In this document: in pieces, positions 27,251 to 36,535 of the stretch | How positions within the stretch are numbered: the first letter of the stretch is position 1 | How the letters are laid out: each line of letters begins with the position of its first letter | NCBI GenBank assembly: GCA_934364805.1 | Contig: CAKRMH010000016.1 | Location: forward strand, 1-64,000 | Direction of reading: 5' to 3' | DNA length: 64,000 nucleotides | Origin: an uncultured Lachnospiraceae bacterium | GTDB taxonomy: Bacteria; Bacillota; Clostridia; Lachnospirales; Lachnospiraceae | Made by a program: the position numbers and the translations under genes | Notes under the pieces: generated by a model | The model's database searches: none | What the model was told of the DNA's origin: nothing | What the model saw: the letters and a program-made list of their open reading frames with translations, nothing else

Positions 27251-27697
27251 ATGAAAGATTTAATGAAAAACACGATGATAAGTATTGGAATGGCATTTAC
27301 GATTTTCTGTCTGACGGGAGTTGGCTTTGATATTGGGTATGGTGGAAATTTCAGTCTTGCAAATTATCAGTTTACCAAAATGGTCATTGGCTGCATGATA
27401 GTGGGAATCGGCTTTGGCGTTCCAGCTGTAGTTTACAGAAGAGATGATCTCCCAATGCCGGTTCGAGTACTCGTTCATATGGGAATTGGTTGTATTGTAT
27501 ACACAATTGTTGCATACGCAGTTGGATGGATGGGGGGAGCCGGAACCGTGATGCAGGGAATGATAATGGCAGCTTTGCAGTTCGCTCTGGCATTTGTGAT
27601 CTGGGCATTATTTATGTGCTATTATCGTAAAGAGGCAAGAAAAATGAACGAGCAGATCCAGAAAATGACTGGAAATGGTTTGGATGAACATCGGTAA
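27251..27697 (+). CDS. DUF3021 membrane protein, inhibitor partner of LytTR regulator
   Basis: 148 residues with four membrane helices (about 8-28, 41-61, 73-93, 103-123) and a basic, amphipathic C-terminus. ATG 27251 follows GGAGGAGAAAG. By analogy with LytTR regulatory systems it holds the upstream-encoded regulator inactive at the membrane until a signal arrives. Pieces of an older copy survive at 23859-23893, so this module was once duplicated nearby. Confidence 0.82.
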   Translation: MKDLMKNTMISIGMAFTIFCLTGVGFDIGYGGNFSLANYQFTKMVIGCMIVGIGFGVPAVVYRRDDLPMPVRVLVHMGIGCIVYTIVAYAVGWMGGAGTVMQGMIMAALQFALAFVIWALFMCYYRKEARKMNEQIQKMTGNGLDEHR

Positions 27698-27756
27698 AAA
27701 AATTATGCAATCATAAGTAAAATGCCTGCAGTGAACGGCTCGTTCATGGTTTATTT

Positions 27757-28425
27757 TTAAACCCTGGCGGCAGCGGCATCGTTTTTCCCGAGCAGGGCAT
27801 CACGCTGTTTCCCAAAAGCCCGGTTAATGATACCGACCAATGTTCCGACAAGGATGGCGGCGATGATTGTTCCGATGCCGACGCTTCCGAGATTGAGGAG
27901 AATCATCAGGCAGGTAATGGTAGAAACGATGACCATTGTGCAGTCAAAGCCGATTTTTACTTTGGAAAATTCGATATGTATTACGGAAGAAACCGCCTGC
28001 ATACAGCCTTCTCCGGCAAGCGGAATCAGATCTGCCGGCAGATATAAAAAGATTCCAATTGCGACAAATACGGTGCTGATCAGCACCATTCCAATACGGA
28101 TCGCCGGATTGTGTGGTGTTGGAAGATAGGATACCATATAGTTACAGAATGTCGTGAAGTATCCGAATATAACGCCGACTGCAATCTGCAGAAATTGAAC
28201 AGGTTTGAAATTTTTCCGCAAAAGCAGAAGCTGGATCAGTACCAGTACGATGTGGAAAAGGATGGTTGCTTTTCCCATCTCGATTCCCCAGACACAGGTC
28301 ATCGTATATGGAATGGAGCTGACCGGAGAGACTCCGAGATTGGATTTTACAGAAAAAGCGATTCCAATCGTCATAATAAACAGCCCGATAAAATACATCG
28401 GGATTCTTACTTTCATATGTTTCAT
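27757..28425 (-). CDS. YczE/YitT-like five-helix membrane protein (DUF6198 type)
   Basis: 222 residues with about five membrane helices; opens with IGLFIMTIGIAFSVKSNLGVSP-type motif (residues 11-33) characteristic of the YczE family. Function unknown; family members are often small-molecule transporter-like and paired with regulators. Its ATG overlaps the stop of the upstream MarR gene (ATGA), so the two are co-translated and the regulator probably controls the membrane protein. Confidence 0.75.
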   Translation of the reverse strand: MKHMKVRIPMYFIGLFIMTIGIAFSVKSNLGVSPVSSIPYTMTCVWGIEMGKATILFHIVLVLIQLLLLRKNFKPVQFLQIAVGVIFGYFTTFCNYMVSYLPTPHNPAIRIGMVLISTVFVAIGIFLYLPADLIPLAGEGCMQAVSSVIHIEFSKVKIGFDCTMVIVSTITCLMILLNLGSVGIGTIIAAILVGTLVGIINRAFGKQRDALLGKNDAAAARV

Positions 28426-28859
28426 TTACTAGTTCCTTCTTTCATCATATTTTCATAAATCCGTTCTAAAAAATCATGGAATTGCTGGCTTTCCGATGCA
28501 GAAAATCCGTCCAGTGCACGGGACTCGATCTGCAAAAATTCCTGTTGTAGCCGGTTGGCGTAAGCTCTGCCAGTATCGGTCAGATACACATGCAGCGATC
28601 GGCGGTTGCCGTTGTCTGTCTGCCGTTTGATATAGCCTTTATTTTCCATTCCACTCAGGATCACGGTTAAAGAAGCCGGTTCGATATGGCAAAAAACAGC
28701 AATGTCCTTTTGAATCGCACCGTCGTGATTCAGCAGGTAATCAAGAATCTTAGGCTGACCAGGGGTAAGACCGGTGTCTTTCATGCGGTTGACCAGTGCT
28801 TTTTGAAACATCAGATGATCAGACATCAGAAGATAATGCAGTGATTCTTTCATAAACAA
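28422..28859 (-). CDS. MarR-family transcriptional regulator
   Basis: 145 residues, winged helix-turn-helix at about 35-100 with LLNHDGAIQKDIAVF, EPASLTVILSGME and the wing GYIKRQTDNGNRR. First gene of a two-gene operon with a YczE-like membrane protein. Tandem TTAG-N4-CTAA motifs sit in front of it (28871-28899), placed for self-repression. Effector unknown. ATG follows AAAGGAG on the minus strand. Confidence 0.88.
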   Translation of the reverse strand: MFMKESLHYLLMSDHLMFQKALVNRMKDTGLTPGQPKILDYLLNHDGAIQKDIAVFCHIEPASLTVILSGMENKGYIKRQTDNGNRRSLHVYLTDTGRAYANRLQQEFLQIESRALDGFSASESQQFHDFLERIYENMMKEGTSK

Positions 28860-28870
28860 AACTCCTTTGG

Positions 28871-28899
28871 TTAGGTTTCTAATTGTTAGGATTCTAATT
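28871..28899. promoter_or_regulatory. Tandem operator for MarR-type regulator
   Basis: Two 14-bp copies of TTAGG(T/A)TTCTAATT at 28871 and 28886 (15-bp period), each containing TTAG-N4-CTAA, between the MarR gene and the chemoreceptor gene at 29080. The remainder of this 220-bp gap is AT-rich, with nothing else recognised beyond expected promoters. Confidence 0.6.
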
Positions 28900-29079
28900 A
28901 ATAATAGTATTCAGAATGGGAAATGTCAATATGCATATCCGCAAACTGTTTCTGAAGAAGATTACAGAGAGACCAATAGGCAAAAATCGACAAAAAACAA
29001 TAAAATTATTATAAAATTTAGTGTGAAAGTGCTATAATAAAAGAAAATGATTTTTTAATGGAAAGAGGAGGATGGGCAC

Positions 29080-30867
29080 ATGAAAAAATCATTATCTTTT
29101 CGGTTATCAGCTATTTTTTCAGGGATTGTTTTAGTTACATGTCTGATTCTTGTTGGAACCTGTGGGGTGATTTTCCTCCAGACGGAGAAAACGATCAAGG
29201 ATATCCGTTACGATGACATTTTAGACGGATATAAAACAGAGGTAAAATCCCAGGTCCAGTCGGGACTTACGATTGTCCAGTATTATTATGACCAGTATCA
29301 GAAGGGGCAGATGGATGAAGATACGGCGAAGACGGAGGCTCTTGAGACACTCCGGAATTTCCGTTACGGAGACGAGGGAGACGGCTATATCTGGGTCGAC
29401 AGTACGGATTATACGCTTGTGATGCATCCGATCCTTCCGGATAAAGAAGGAACGAACCGCCGTGAACTGCAGGATAATAACGGTGTCATGATCATCCAGG
29501 AGATCATGAAGGCTGCACAGCAGGGCGGTGGATTCAATGAATTCATTTTTACCAAATCAGACGGTAAGACGCAGGCACCTAAGATCGCATACAGCCAGGA
29601 ATTTGAGCCATGGAGCTGGGTGCTTACAACAGGCTGTTATACAGATGATATCAATGCAAATATTGATTCCAGTAACAATACTAAGCAGATTTCAGCAACC
29701 TTCCAGAGAAATATCTGTGAACTGGTCGTAGAAAGCGTTGTATTGATCATTGTCATGGTTGGCTTAACATTTATCATTGTGAAACGTCTTGTCAGGGTTC
29801 TGGAAGTTGTGAAAGGAAAACTGGAAAGCATCTCGTCCGGAGATCTTACCGGTGCGATCGAAAACAAATATGCAAATCGTACCGATGAGCTGGGAGCGAT
29901 GGTACAAAATGCCAATAAGTCCATGGAAAACTTCAGTGGCATCATTAAGGACAGTATACAGATTACAAAGGATGTGACCGGCGCTGGAGATAATGTTAAA
30001 AATATGACAGAGACTGCACTAGAGGCAACCAGCCAGATCGAAAAAGCCATTGAAGGTGTCGCAACGGAAGCCACCCGTCAGGTCCAGGCAATTGATAATA
30101 TGCACAAAACAGTTATGAAGATCCAGGATGGCGCAAATGATATTACAGCTGCAACAGATTCGATCGGTCAATGCACAGAGGAGCTTAGTACAAATTCTGA
30201 AAATATGAAGATGCATATAGAGGCAATGTCTAAGGGAAGTGGTGAGATGACGGAAAATGTTACCACCATTGCATCACAGATTGAGGAAACAAACCAGACA
30301 ATCCGGAAAATGTCCGAGATTCTGTCCAGCATCGAAGAGATTGCTTCCGAAACCAATCTGCTTGCGCTGAATGCGTCCATAGAGGCGGCCAGAGCTGGTG
30401 AAGCCGGTAAAGGTTTTGCAGTAGTTGCAGACAGTATCAAGGGATTATCAGAGAATACATCGAAAGAACTTGAACGTATTAAAACGATCATTACATCACT
30501 TGTAACTGGATTTGATGAGTGTGCACGTTGTATTGAACTGGTCGTAAACAGCAATGAGACAAATATAACGGATACCCAGGAAGTTATTACAGCATTTTCA
30601 CTGATTGAAGCGGGAATTTCAGAAACCAATGACAAGATCGCAAAGATTTCATCGGTTATCTCCGATACGATGGATGAGATTCATTCTGTTTCCGCACAGG
30701 TTGAAGAGGTCGAGGGAAGTGCTGAAAGTACGGCGGCAGCAAGCCAGCAGGTAACAGCTTCCACAGAGGAGCTGACATCACTTATGAACTCCGTTGAAGG
30801 AGATATTTCAGAACTGGCATCAAGTTCGCATGAACTGGAAAAGAAGATGAACCGTTTCACCGTATAA
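29080..30867 (+). CDS. Chemoreceptor with single Cache (sCache_2) sensor
   Basis: 595 residues. Membrane helix 1 (about 8-32), extracellular sCache_2 domain (about 40-200) with GDGYIWVDSTDYTLVMHP and EPWSWVLTTGCY, membrane helix 2 (about 212-233), HAMP (about 234-290) and a signalling coiled coil with ASETNLLALNASIEAARAGE at about 425-445. sCache_2 receptors typically sense small organic acids or similar metabolites. Own gene, preceded by AGAGGAGG. Its ligand cannot be inferred from neighbours. Confidence 0.9.
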   Translation: MKKSLSFRLSAIFSGIVLVTCLILVGTCGVIFLQTEKTIKDIRYDDILDGYKTEVKSQVQSGLTIVQYYYDQYQKGQMDEDTAKTEALETLRNFRYGDEGDGYIWVDSTDYTLVMHPILPDKEGTNRRELQDNNGVMIIQEIMKAAQQGGGFNEFIFTKSDGKTQAPKIAYSQEFEPWSWVLTTGCYTDDINANIDSSNNTKQISATFQRNICELVVESVVLIIVMVGLTFIIVKRLVRVLEVVKGKLESISSGDLTGAIENKYANRTDELGAMVQNANKSMENFSGIIKDSIQITKDVTGAGDNVKNMTETALEATSQIEKAIEGVATEATRQVQAIDNMHKTVMKIQDGANDITAATDSIGQCTEELSTNSENMKMHIEAMSKGSGEMTENVTTIASQIEETNQTIRKMSEILSSIEEIASETNLLALNASIEAARAGEAGKGFAVVADSIKGLSENTSKELERIKTIITSLVTGFDECARCIELVVNSNETNITDTQEVITAFSLIEAGISETNDKIAKISSVISDTMDEIHSVSAQVEEVEGSAESTAAASQQVTASTEELTSLMNSVEGDISELASSSHELEKKMNRFTV

Positions 30868-30967
30868 AGGATCAGTTTTAAGAAAGTTTTAAGGCAGACC
30901 CCATCAAAAATTAAGTGTAAAAATATACAATAAAAGCTATAAAATGAATAAAGGAGTTTTATAGCAT

Positions 30968-31876
30968 ATGGAGAAGAAAAAGCTGATCAAAAACAAAATT
31001 GTCGACACACTTCCAATGCTGTATCTGGAAACATTTATTCTGATGTTCCTGGGTCAGCTTCTGGGCGGACTTGTGATCGGAGTACCAATGGAACTTGGAT
31101 TTATGCTGAATACAAAAATGCGGGAATCTGCATTTCTGAATACAGCGTACATGTATGTGATCTTTCTTGGAATCTGGGCTGTAACGATTTTCTGGATTCT
31201 CATCAAAAAACGGAATCGACCGATCATACAGGCGATCGGGACAAAGCCGCAGGGAAATCATTGGCAATATCTGCTTTTGGGAACGGTTCTGGGATTTGCG
31301 ATGAATGGCTGCTGTATTCTGGCTGCATGGCTTCATAAGGATATCGCACTGACATATGATGCTTTTCATCTGGCATCGTTTATCGGGATTTTGGTTACTG
31401 TGTTTATCCAGTCCTCTGCGGAGGAGCTTTTGTGCCGTGGTTTTCTGTATCAGAAGCTTCGCAGAAGTTATCAGAAACCGGTAGTTGCGATCGTGGGCAA
31501 TTCATTATTTTTTGCGGTATTGCATTTATTCAATGATGGGGTAACGATTCTGTCGCTTGTTAATATTTTTCTGGTGGGAATTCTGTTTTCACTGCTGGTA
31601 TATTATATGGACAGCATCTGGTGTGCATTTGCGCTGCATACCGCATGGAATTTTACCCAGAATATCATCTTTGGTCTGCCAAACAGCGGTATGACGGTTC
31701 CGTATTCGGTATTTAAACTCGATGCGGCAACTGCAGCAAACAGTTTTGCATATGATGTTGGATTTGGGATTGAGGGAACGATCTTTGCGGATATTGTTTT
31801 GCTTGCCGCCTGCATTATCATCTATCTGTGGGGCAGAAAACACGGAAAACAGGCATATAATGTCTGGTCAGAATAA
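30968..31876 (+). CDS. CPBP-family intramembrane metalloprotease
   Basis: 302 residues, about seven to eight membrane helices. CPBP (CAAX protease/Abi) motifs are complete: SSAEELLCRGFLY with the Glu pair and Arg, FAVLHLFND with His, and ALHTAWNFTQN. Family members cleave membrane proteins or peptides and include bacteriocin-immunity proteins. Monocistronic; convergent with the DegV gene, sharing a terminator hairpin. Substrate unknown. Confidence 0.85.
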   Translation: MEKKKLIKNKIVDTLPMLYLETFILMFLGQLLGGLVIGVPMELGFMLNTKMRESAFLNTAYMYVIFLGIWAVTIFWILIKKRNRPIIQAIGTKPQGNHWQYLLLGTVLGFAMNGCCILAAWLHKDIALTYDAFHLASFIGILVTVFIQSSAEELLCRGFLYQKLRRSYQKPVVAIVGNSLFFAVLHLFNDGVTILSLVNIFLVGILFSLLVYYMDSIWCAFALHTAWNFTQNIIFGLPNSGMTVPYSVFKLDAATAANSFAYDVGFGIEGTIFADIVLLAACIIIYLWGRKHGKQAYNVWSE

Positions 31877-31892
31877 AAATGTATAAAGAATC

Positions 31893-31938
31893 GGGAAAGA
31901 AGGCCGGGGATTATTTTGTTAATTCCCGGTCTTTTCCC
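31893..31938. terminator. Bidirectional terminator between CPBP and DegV genes
   Basis: Long imperfect hairpin: GGGAAA (31893-31898) with TTTCCC (31933-31938) and the core GGCCGGGGATT with AATTCCCGGTC. It extends into the last codons of the DegV gene. Confidence 0.65.
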
Positions 31939-32807
31939 ATGAAAAAGACAGCTACAGTGTCTGGTCCGGCATGGCTTCCTGTGCAGAAATCATAGGAAGT
32001 GTTAATAAAGTCACGCACTGGAATGCGGCTTTTTATTGCATTCATTACGTAGAGCGAATCTTCGTAGGCATCGGCATGTGCAACGCCGAGAATCTGACTG
32101 GCTGGATCTACAATGTTATTGCAGGTGAGTTCGACCAGTTCATTTAAGGCAGCTTTGCGTCCGCGGCAGTTTTTGTAAGAGACGATAAAGCCATCCTGAC
32201 TGCCCTGTAAGACCGGCTTGATCCTTAACATATTGCCAATGGTGGCAACAGAGCTTTTCAGTCTTCCTGTTTTGGACAGATATTTCAGGTCTCCAACCGT
32301 AAAAATACCATTCATTCTGGCCGGATAGGTTTCAAGAATGTCAGCCACTTCATCCAGTTCCATGCCTTTTGCACGGAACTCACTTGCATAAATGGCTAAA
32401 AGTCCCTGCCCCAGAGAGGCATTCAAAGAGTCAATCAGACGGATTTTACGGTTGTTGATCGGATGTTCCATCAGATCTTCCGCTGCCAGGCGGGCAGAAT
32501 TGTAGTTTCCGCTGATATTTTTGCTCAACGAGAAATACAGTACATCCTGATTATTTTCCATGGTTTTCTGAAACGCTTCTTCAAAATCGGCAGTGCTGAT
32601 CAGTCCGGTTTTGATCTCACAGCCGGTGCGCATGGCATTATAGTATTCGGCGCCTTTTTCCCGTTCTTCTTCCGGAGTAAGACCCGGGGTGTAGCAGACG
32701 AGCTCTTTTCCGTTTACATAATTTACGAATGATAATACGTGAATATCATATTGTTTCGCAATTGTGGCAGGTATATTTGCCGCAGAATCAACAAAAATCT
32801 GAAACAT
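31911..32807 (-). CDS. degV: DegV-family fatty-acid-binding protein
   Basis: 298 residues with the DegV fold: N-terminal VDSAANIP, the ISTADFEEAF and FSLSKNISGNYNSA motifs, LIDSLNASLGQG, and the late HADAYEDS and GPDTVAVFF. DegV/FakB proteins hold a fatty acid and present it to a fatty-acid kinase for phosphorylation. Whether this copy works with FakA cannot be told; no kinase gene is nearby. Monocistronic on the minus strand. Confidence 0.9.
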   Translation of the reverse strand: MFQIFVDSAANIPATIAKQYDIHVLSFVNYVNGKELVCYTPGLTPEEEREKGAEYYNAMRTGCEIKTGLISTADFEEAFQKTMENNQDVLYFSLSKNISGNYNSARLAAEDLMEHPINNRKIRLIDSLNASLGQGLLAIYASEFRAKGMELDEVADILETYPARMNGIFTVGDLKYLSKTGRLKSSVATIGNMLRIKPVLQGSQDGFIVSYKNCRGRKAALNELVELTCNNIVDPASQILGVAHADAYEDSLYVMNAIKSRIPVRDFINTSYDFCTGSHAGPDTVAVFFMGKDRELTK

Positions 32808-32885
32808 ATGCAGTCTCCTTTTTCTTTTTTATAAGTATCTCCAAAGTTTGACTATTTAAAACGAATGCCAATACAGCCAGACGGA

Positions 32886-34235
32886 TCAGTCTATCACATG
32901 GTGATTCAGCCATTTTCCCGAATGAAAACGGATGCTGAATATGATGGCGCGAAGTGTCCAGTCACAGAACATGCCGATCCACACGGCAATTGGCCCAAAG
33001 CCCCATACACGGCAGAGGTAAATACACAGACTTACCCGGCAAAGCCACATGGTACAGCAGGAAGTGATCATTGAGAATTTTACATCACCTGCGGAACGCA
33101 TTCCATATGGCGGAATAAATGCGAGAACCCATGAGAGGGGTTTTACAATGGTAATGAATGTAACCATGGACAGGCACAGTTTTGCGCTGGCAGGCTCCAT
33201 TCCGGCGATGATCGTGATCGGTTTTGTCAGTGCAAAAACAAGAAGGCAGCTTGCAATGACAACGGCTTCTGCAAGCCAGGACAGCTTCTTGATATAGTAG
33301 ATCGCTTCATCTTTGCGGTTGGCACCGAGACATTGGCCGACTACGGTCATAAGGCCGATTCCGATTCCAATCGCGGCAATTCCGTTTAGATTTTCCAGAA
33401 TATTGGTCATTGCCTGTGCTGCAATGGCAACGGTCCCAAGGGTAGAAACCGTGGACTGGATCGCAAGTTTCCCAAACTGAAACATACTGTTTTCGATTCC
33501 GGATGGAATGCCGATAAACAGTATTTTTTTAATAAGATGAAAATCAGGACGTATCGAGAAATAATTTCGGATAGAAATTGGTGCGTTTTCGCTTCTGAGC
33601 TGCCATATAACAACAACTGCGCAGAAAATACGTGATACGAGCGTTGAGATTGCAGCACCTTCTACGCCCATTTGAAATCCGAAAATTAAGATCGCATTAC
33701 CGGCGATATTCATGAAATTCGAGATCACAGAGATGATCATAGGATTCCGGCTGTTATTTTGCGAACGCATGATGGATGCGCCGGCGTCATATAGTCCGAT
33801 AAACGGAAACGAAAGCAGCGTAAACAGAAAGTAGGTCTGTGAATTGATCATGACATCGGGCTCTACTTTGCCGAAAATCAGACGAAGAAGCGGATTACGG
33901 AAAATCAGACAGAATGCGGACAGCATTACGGAAAGAACGACCATGACAAAAAGTACCTGCTGTGCAGAACGATTGGCTTCTTTCTGGTTTTTGCTTCCAA
34001 GATACTGGGAACATAAAATGGCGCCTCCAGCCGACAGGGCTGACAATGCCTGAATGACAAGAATATTGATGGAATCCACAAGTGACACTGCAGATATGGC
34101 AGCAGAGCCGATATTACTTACCATCATAGTGTCTGCTGTTCCCATTAAAGAAGAAAGCAGCTGTTCCACGATGATCGGGATCAGCAGTTTCCTTAAGTCC
34201 AGATTGTTATATAAATGATGCGTGTTATTTTGCAT
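32886..34235 (-). CDS. MATE-family efflux transporter
   Basis: 449 residues, twelve membrane helices in two MATE repeats, starting LLIPIIVEQLLSSLMGTADT. MATE carriers export cationic drugs or metabolites in exchange for sodium or protons. GGGGAG precedes the ATG and a TATAAT on the minus strand (34263-34268) is a probable -10. Monocistronic. A second, unrelated-looking MATE gene is at 53993. Confidence 0.9.
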   Translation of the reverse strand: MQNNTHHLYNNLDLRKLLIPIIVEQLLSSLMGTADTMMVSNIGSAAISAVSLVDSINILVIQALSALSAGGAILCSQYLGSKNQKEANRSAQQVLFVMVVLSVMLSAFCLIFRNPLLRLIFGKVEPDVMINSQTYFLFTLLSFPFIGLYDAGASIMRSQNNSRNPMIISVISNFMNIAGNAILIFGFQMGVEGAAISTLVSRIFCAVVVIWQLRSENAPISIRNYFSIRPDFHLIKKILFIGIPSGIENSMFQFGKLAIQSTVSTLGTVAIAAQAMTNILENLNGIAAIGIGIGLMTVVGQCLGANRKDEAIYYIKKLSWLAEAVVIASCLLVFALTKPITIIAGMEPASAKLCLSMVTFITIVKPLSWVLAFIPPYGMRSAGDVKFSMITSCCTMWLCRVSLCIYLCRVWGFGPIAVWIGMFCDWTLRAIIFSIRFHSGKWLNHHVID

Positions 34236-34402
34236 TGTTTATCGCTCCCCTGTATACCAGATATTATAGCACATGATGTTCTGATTTTGGGAATCCGGAG
34301 GAATATTCATATGAAAAAAGGAATTCTGTTTCATCCAATAGTTCCATTGTTTTGGCATTGCAAGAGTGCGGCGGAATGTGATAGACTTGGGTTAAAGAAA
34401 AG

Positions 34403-34435
34403 ACACAAGGGGCAGCAGGTTCCTTGTGTTTTTTG
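34403..34435 (+). terminator. Terminator hairpin in the leader of the DUF4230 operon
   Basis: ACACAAGG (34403-34410), 11-base loop, CCTTGTGT (34422-34429), then T5. No convincing plus-strand gene ends here, so it is either an attenuator 40 bp before the next gene or the end of a short transcript. A 59-codon reading frame with a good GGAGG site (34311-34490) spans it and resembles nothing I know. Confidence 0.65.
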
Positions 34436-34473
34436 TAAAGATAGCGGATGGCGTTACGAAGGAGAAAAGGTGG

Positions 34474-35154
34474 ATGAAAGAGGAACGTGAAGAAAACATA
34501 CGTATCAATGGGGAAAAATACGTAAAAGAGAAAAACCAATTTCCCAAATGGACAATTCCGGTGATTGTACTCCTGATACTTGCAGTTGTTGTTTTTCTGA
34601 TATATAAAATGTTTTCCGGAATGGATACAGGAAAGAAAATAGCGGACAGTATCAATGAGAATATTATTGGAACAGAAGGCGAAGTAAATACCATAACGGA
34701 ATCGACGATCAAGGATGTATTTGAGATCAGCGAGCTTCAGACTGCGGATTACATTTACAATGCGATAACGCCGGTCTGCGATGAAGACGGAGAAACGGTA
34801 AAATATTATGTTGCATACGAGGGAACTGTGACAGCGGGAATCGATTTTGACAGCATAGACATTGATATCGATGATGAGGCGAAAAAGATCACGATCACAG
34901 TGCCGGATGTGGCGATCCAGGATGCGGTGGTGAATGCCGGTACACTGGAATATATTTTCAAAAAAGATAAATACAACAACGAAAATGTATTTAAGGAAGC
35001 ATATGCAAAATGCCAGGAGGATCTGGACAAAAGAGCGGGCAGCGAGGATAAACTCCTTACGATGGCGAAAGAGAATGCAGATCAGGTGATCGAGGCACTG
35101 GTAAGTCCATGGGTTGAGCAGATAGATCCTGCATATGAGATCGAGGTCAGGTAG
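34474..35154 (+). CDS. DUF4230 protein with N-terminal membrane anchor
   Basis: 226 residues: acidic/basic N-terminus, one membrane helix (about 24-46), then an extracytoplasmic DUF4230 domain (about 70-226) with ISELQTADYIYNA and GTVTAGIDF. Function of DUF4230 is unknown. ATG 34474 follows GAAGGAGAAAAGG. Nine bases separate it from a second DUF4230 gene, this one a lipoprotein, so the two products are probably partners at the outer face of the membrane. Confidence 0.78.
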   Translation: MKEEREENIRINGEKYVKEKNQFPKWTIPVIVLLILAVVVFLIYKMFSGMDTGKKIADSINENIIGTEGEVNTITESTIKDVFEISELQTADYIYNAITPVCDEDGETVKYYVAYEGTVTAGIDFDSIDIDIDDEAKKITITVPDVAIQDAVVNAGTLEYIFKKDKYNNENVFKEAYAKCQEDLDKRAGSEDKLLTMAKENADQVIEALVSPWVEQIDPAYEIEVR

Positions 35155-35163
35155 GAGGCTGTT

Positions 35164-35802
35164 ATGAAAAAGAGAGTATTACTTATTATCATGGGAATCA
35201 TGTTGTTAACATTGGGAGCCTGCTCTAAGGGAAAAGAGGACACAGATCAGGCGACACAGGAAGCAGAAGCTGTAACAGAGAGCAGTGCAAAGGCAGTGGT
35301 CAATGAAGAGCCGGATATTTCCCAGATCCGCTCTATCTGCAAGCTGGCAACACTTGAATGCTATTATCACAATGTCGCAAAGTCGGAAAAAGAGGCCGGA
35401 AGCGGACTTACACACTGGGGTGAATCAGACCGGAAATTCTGGACAGAATACACCGGAGTTGCCAAGATCGGTGTCGATATGTCAAAAGGTGACATGAAGA
35501 TCAACGGAACCGAGATCACAATCTACATGCCGGAGGCAGAGATTCTCAGTATCAAGCCGGATTCCGAATCGGTTTCCACACCGGTTATTGATACGGACAG
35601 CTGGAACAGCAATCCGATCGATGCGGATGACGTGACTGGTGCAGTCAGCGTTGCACAGGATGATATCTGCGAAAGCATTCAGAATGATTCGAGTCTGCTT
35701 GCAAATGCGCAGGATCGAGCCAAAAAACTGATTGAAAATTACATTAATCAGCTTGGAGAAGCATCTGGAACAGAATTCACAGTAAAATGGGAAAGTTTGT
35801 GA
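35164..35802 (+). CDS. DUF4230 lipoprotein
   Basis: 212 residues. Lipobox LGACSK (Cys20), an acidic linker (about 22-52), then DUF4230 with ICKLATLECYYHNVAK, GVAKIGVDMS and a long C-terminal helix. Same fold as the preceding membrane-anchored protein and only 9 bp downstream. Function unknown. Confidence 0.78.
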   Translation: MKKRVLLIIMGIMLLTLGACSKGKEDTDQATQEAEAVTESSAKAVVNEEPDISQIRSICKLATLECYYHNVAKSEKEAGSGLTHWGESDRKFWTEYTGVAKIGVDMSKGDMKINGTEITIYMPEAEILSIKPDSESVSTPVIDTDSWNSNPIDADDVTGAVSVAQDDICESIQNDSSLLANAQDRAKKLIENYINQLGEASGTEFTVKWESL

Positions 35803-35870
35803 TGCAGGAATGCTGTTATATGCAAAGATATAGAGGATTTTCGTAAAAAGCTGGCCTTTCGGAACATACT

Positions 35871-36436
35871 GTTAGTAAGGAACAACTATTTAATTGGAAA
35901 ATTTTGAAAAATAAAGATGATAGTGTACTTGCATCTAATGCGTATGTTTTATTGACATCGGATTATTTTCCATTTTCAAAAACGCAATGTGCAGTATTTA
36001 AAGGAACGGATAGAACAGTATTTTTAGTCAGATGGGATTGGTGGAAGCATGGGGAAGCGGTATAAGAAGAATTATAGGTGCTGTCAGAGAATATAGTTTT
36101 CCTGTTCCGACTGTGGAAGTATTTGATGATATGTTTAGAGTTATTTTATTTAGAAATGTGCAGGACAGTGGAAATGGTAGTGATTTCGGAGTAAATGGTG
36201 GAGAAAACTTCGGAGATAAAAACAATGTCAGCAAAAACGGACAGAAGGTGACGGGTACCCAACAGAAAATACTTGATTGCATAGCAGAAGATAAATATAT
36301 TTCAGCCAAGAAAATAGCAGAGAAAATAGGTATGTCTGGGCGAACTGTTGAAAATAACATTAAAAAAATGAAAGCGTCAGAGATTTTGGCTCGTCATGGA
36401 TCACCGAAATCTGGTTATTGGGAGATTATAGAATAA
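35871..36436 (+). pseudogene. Broken AlbA_2/RecG-like ATP-binding transcriptional regulator
   Basis: The frame starting near 35871 reads ...NAYVLLTSDYF and KTQCAVFKGTDRTVF, the middle of a Schlafen/AlbA_2 family protein. It then jumps, after losing several hundred bases and shifting frame, to the family's late motif GLVEAWGSGIRRI (36032 onward) and an intact C-terminal winged helix-turn-helix (KKIAEKIGMSGRTVENNIKKM). The N-terminal domain is absent. The 134-residue tail from 36032 is still open but has no good ribosome site. Confidence 0.7.
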
Positions 36437-36468
36437 GTTATGCCTTTATGGACACGATTAGTGTGTAC

Positions 36469-36492
36469 AGGTGGGGTTTTTATACCCCACCT
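36469..36492. repeat. Perfect inverted repeat
   Basis: AGGTGGGGT (36469-36477) and ACCCCACCT (36484-36492) around TTTTAT. No T tract follows, so termination would be weak; it may be the end of a small mobile unit or an RNA hairpin before the 34-codon gene. Confidence 0.5.
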
Positions 36493-36535
36493 ATTGTAAT
36501 AGACTGGAATCATCAAAGAAGAAGCGGAGGATTTG

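Noticed and set aside
34311..34490. 59-codon frame as a real gene
   Set aside because: It contains a terminator hairpin, overlaps the next gene's start and resembles no known protein; kept only as a finding.
36469..36492. Inverted repeat as a terminator of the broken AlbA_2 gene
   Set aside because: No T tract follows the stem.
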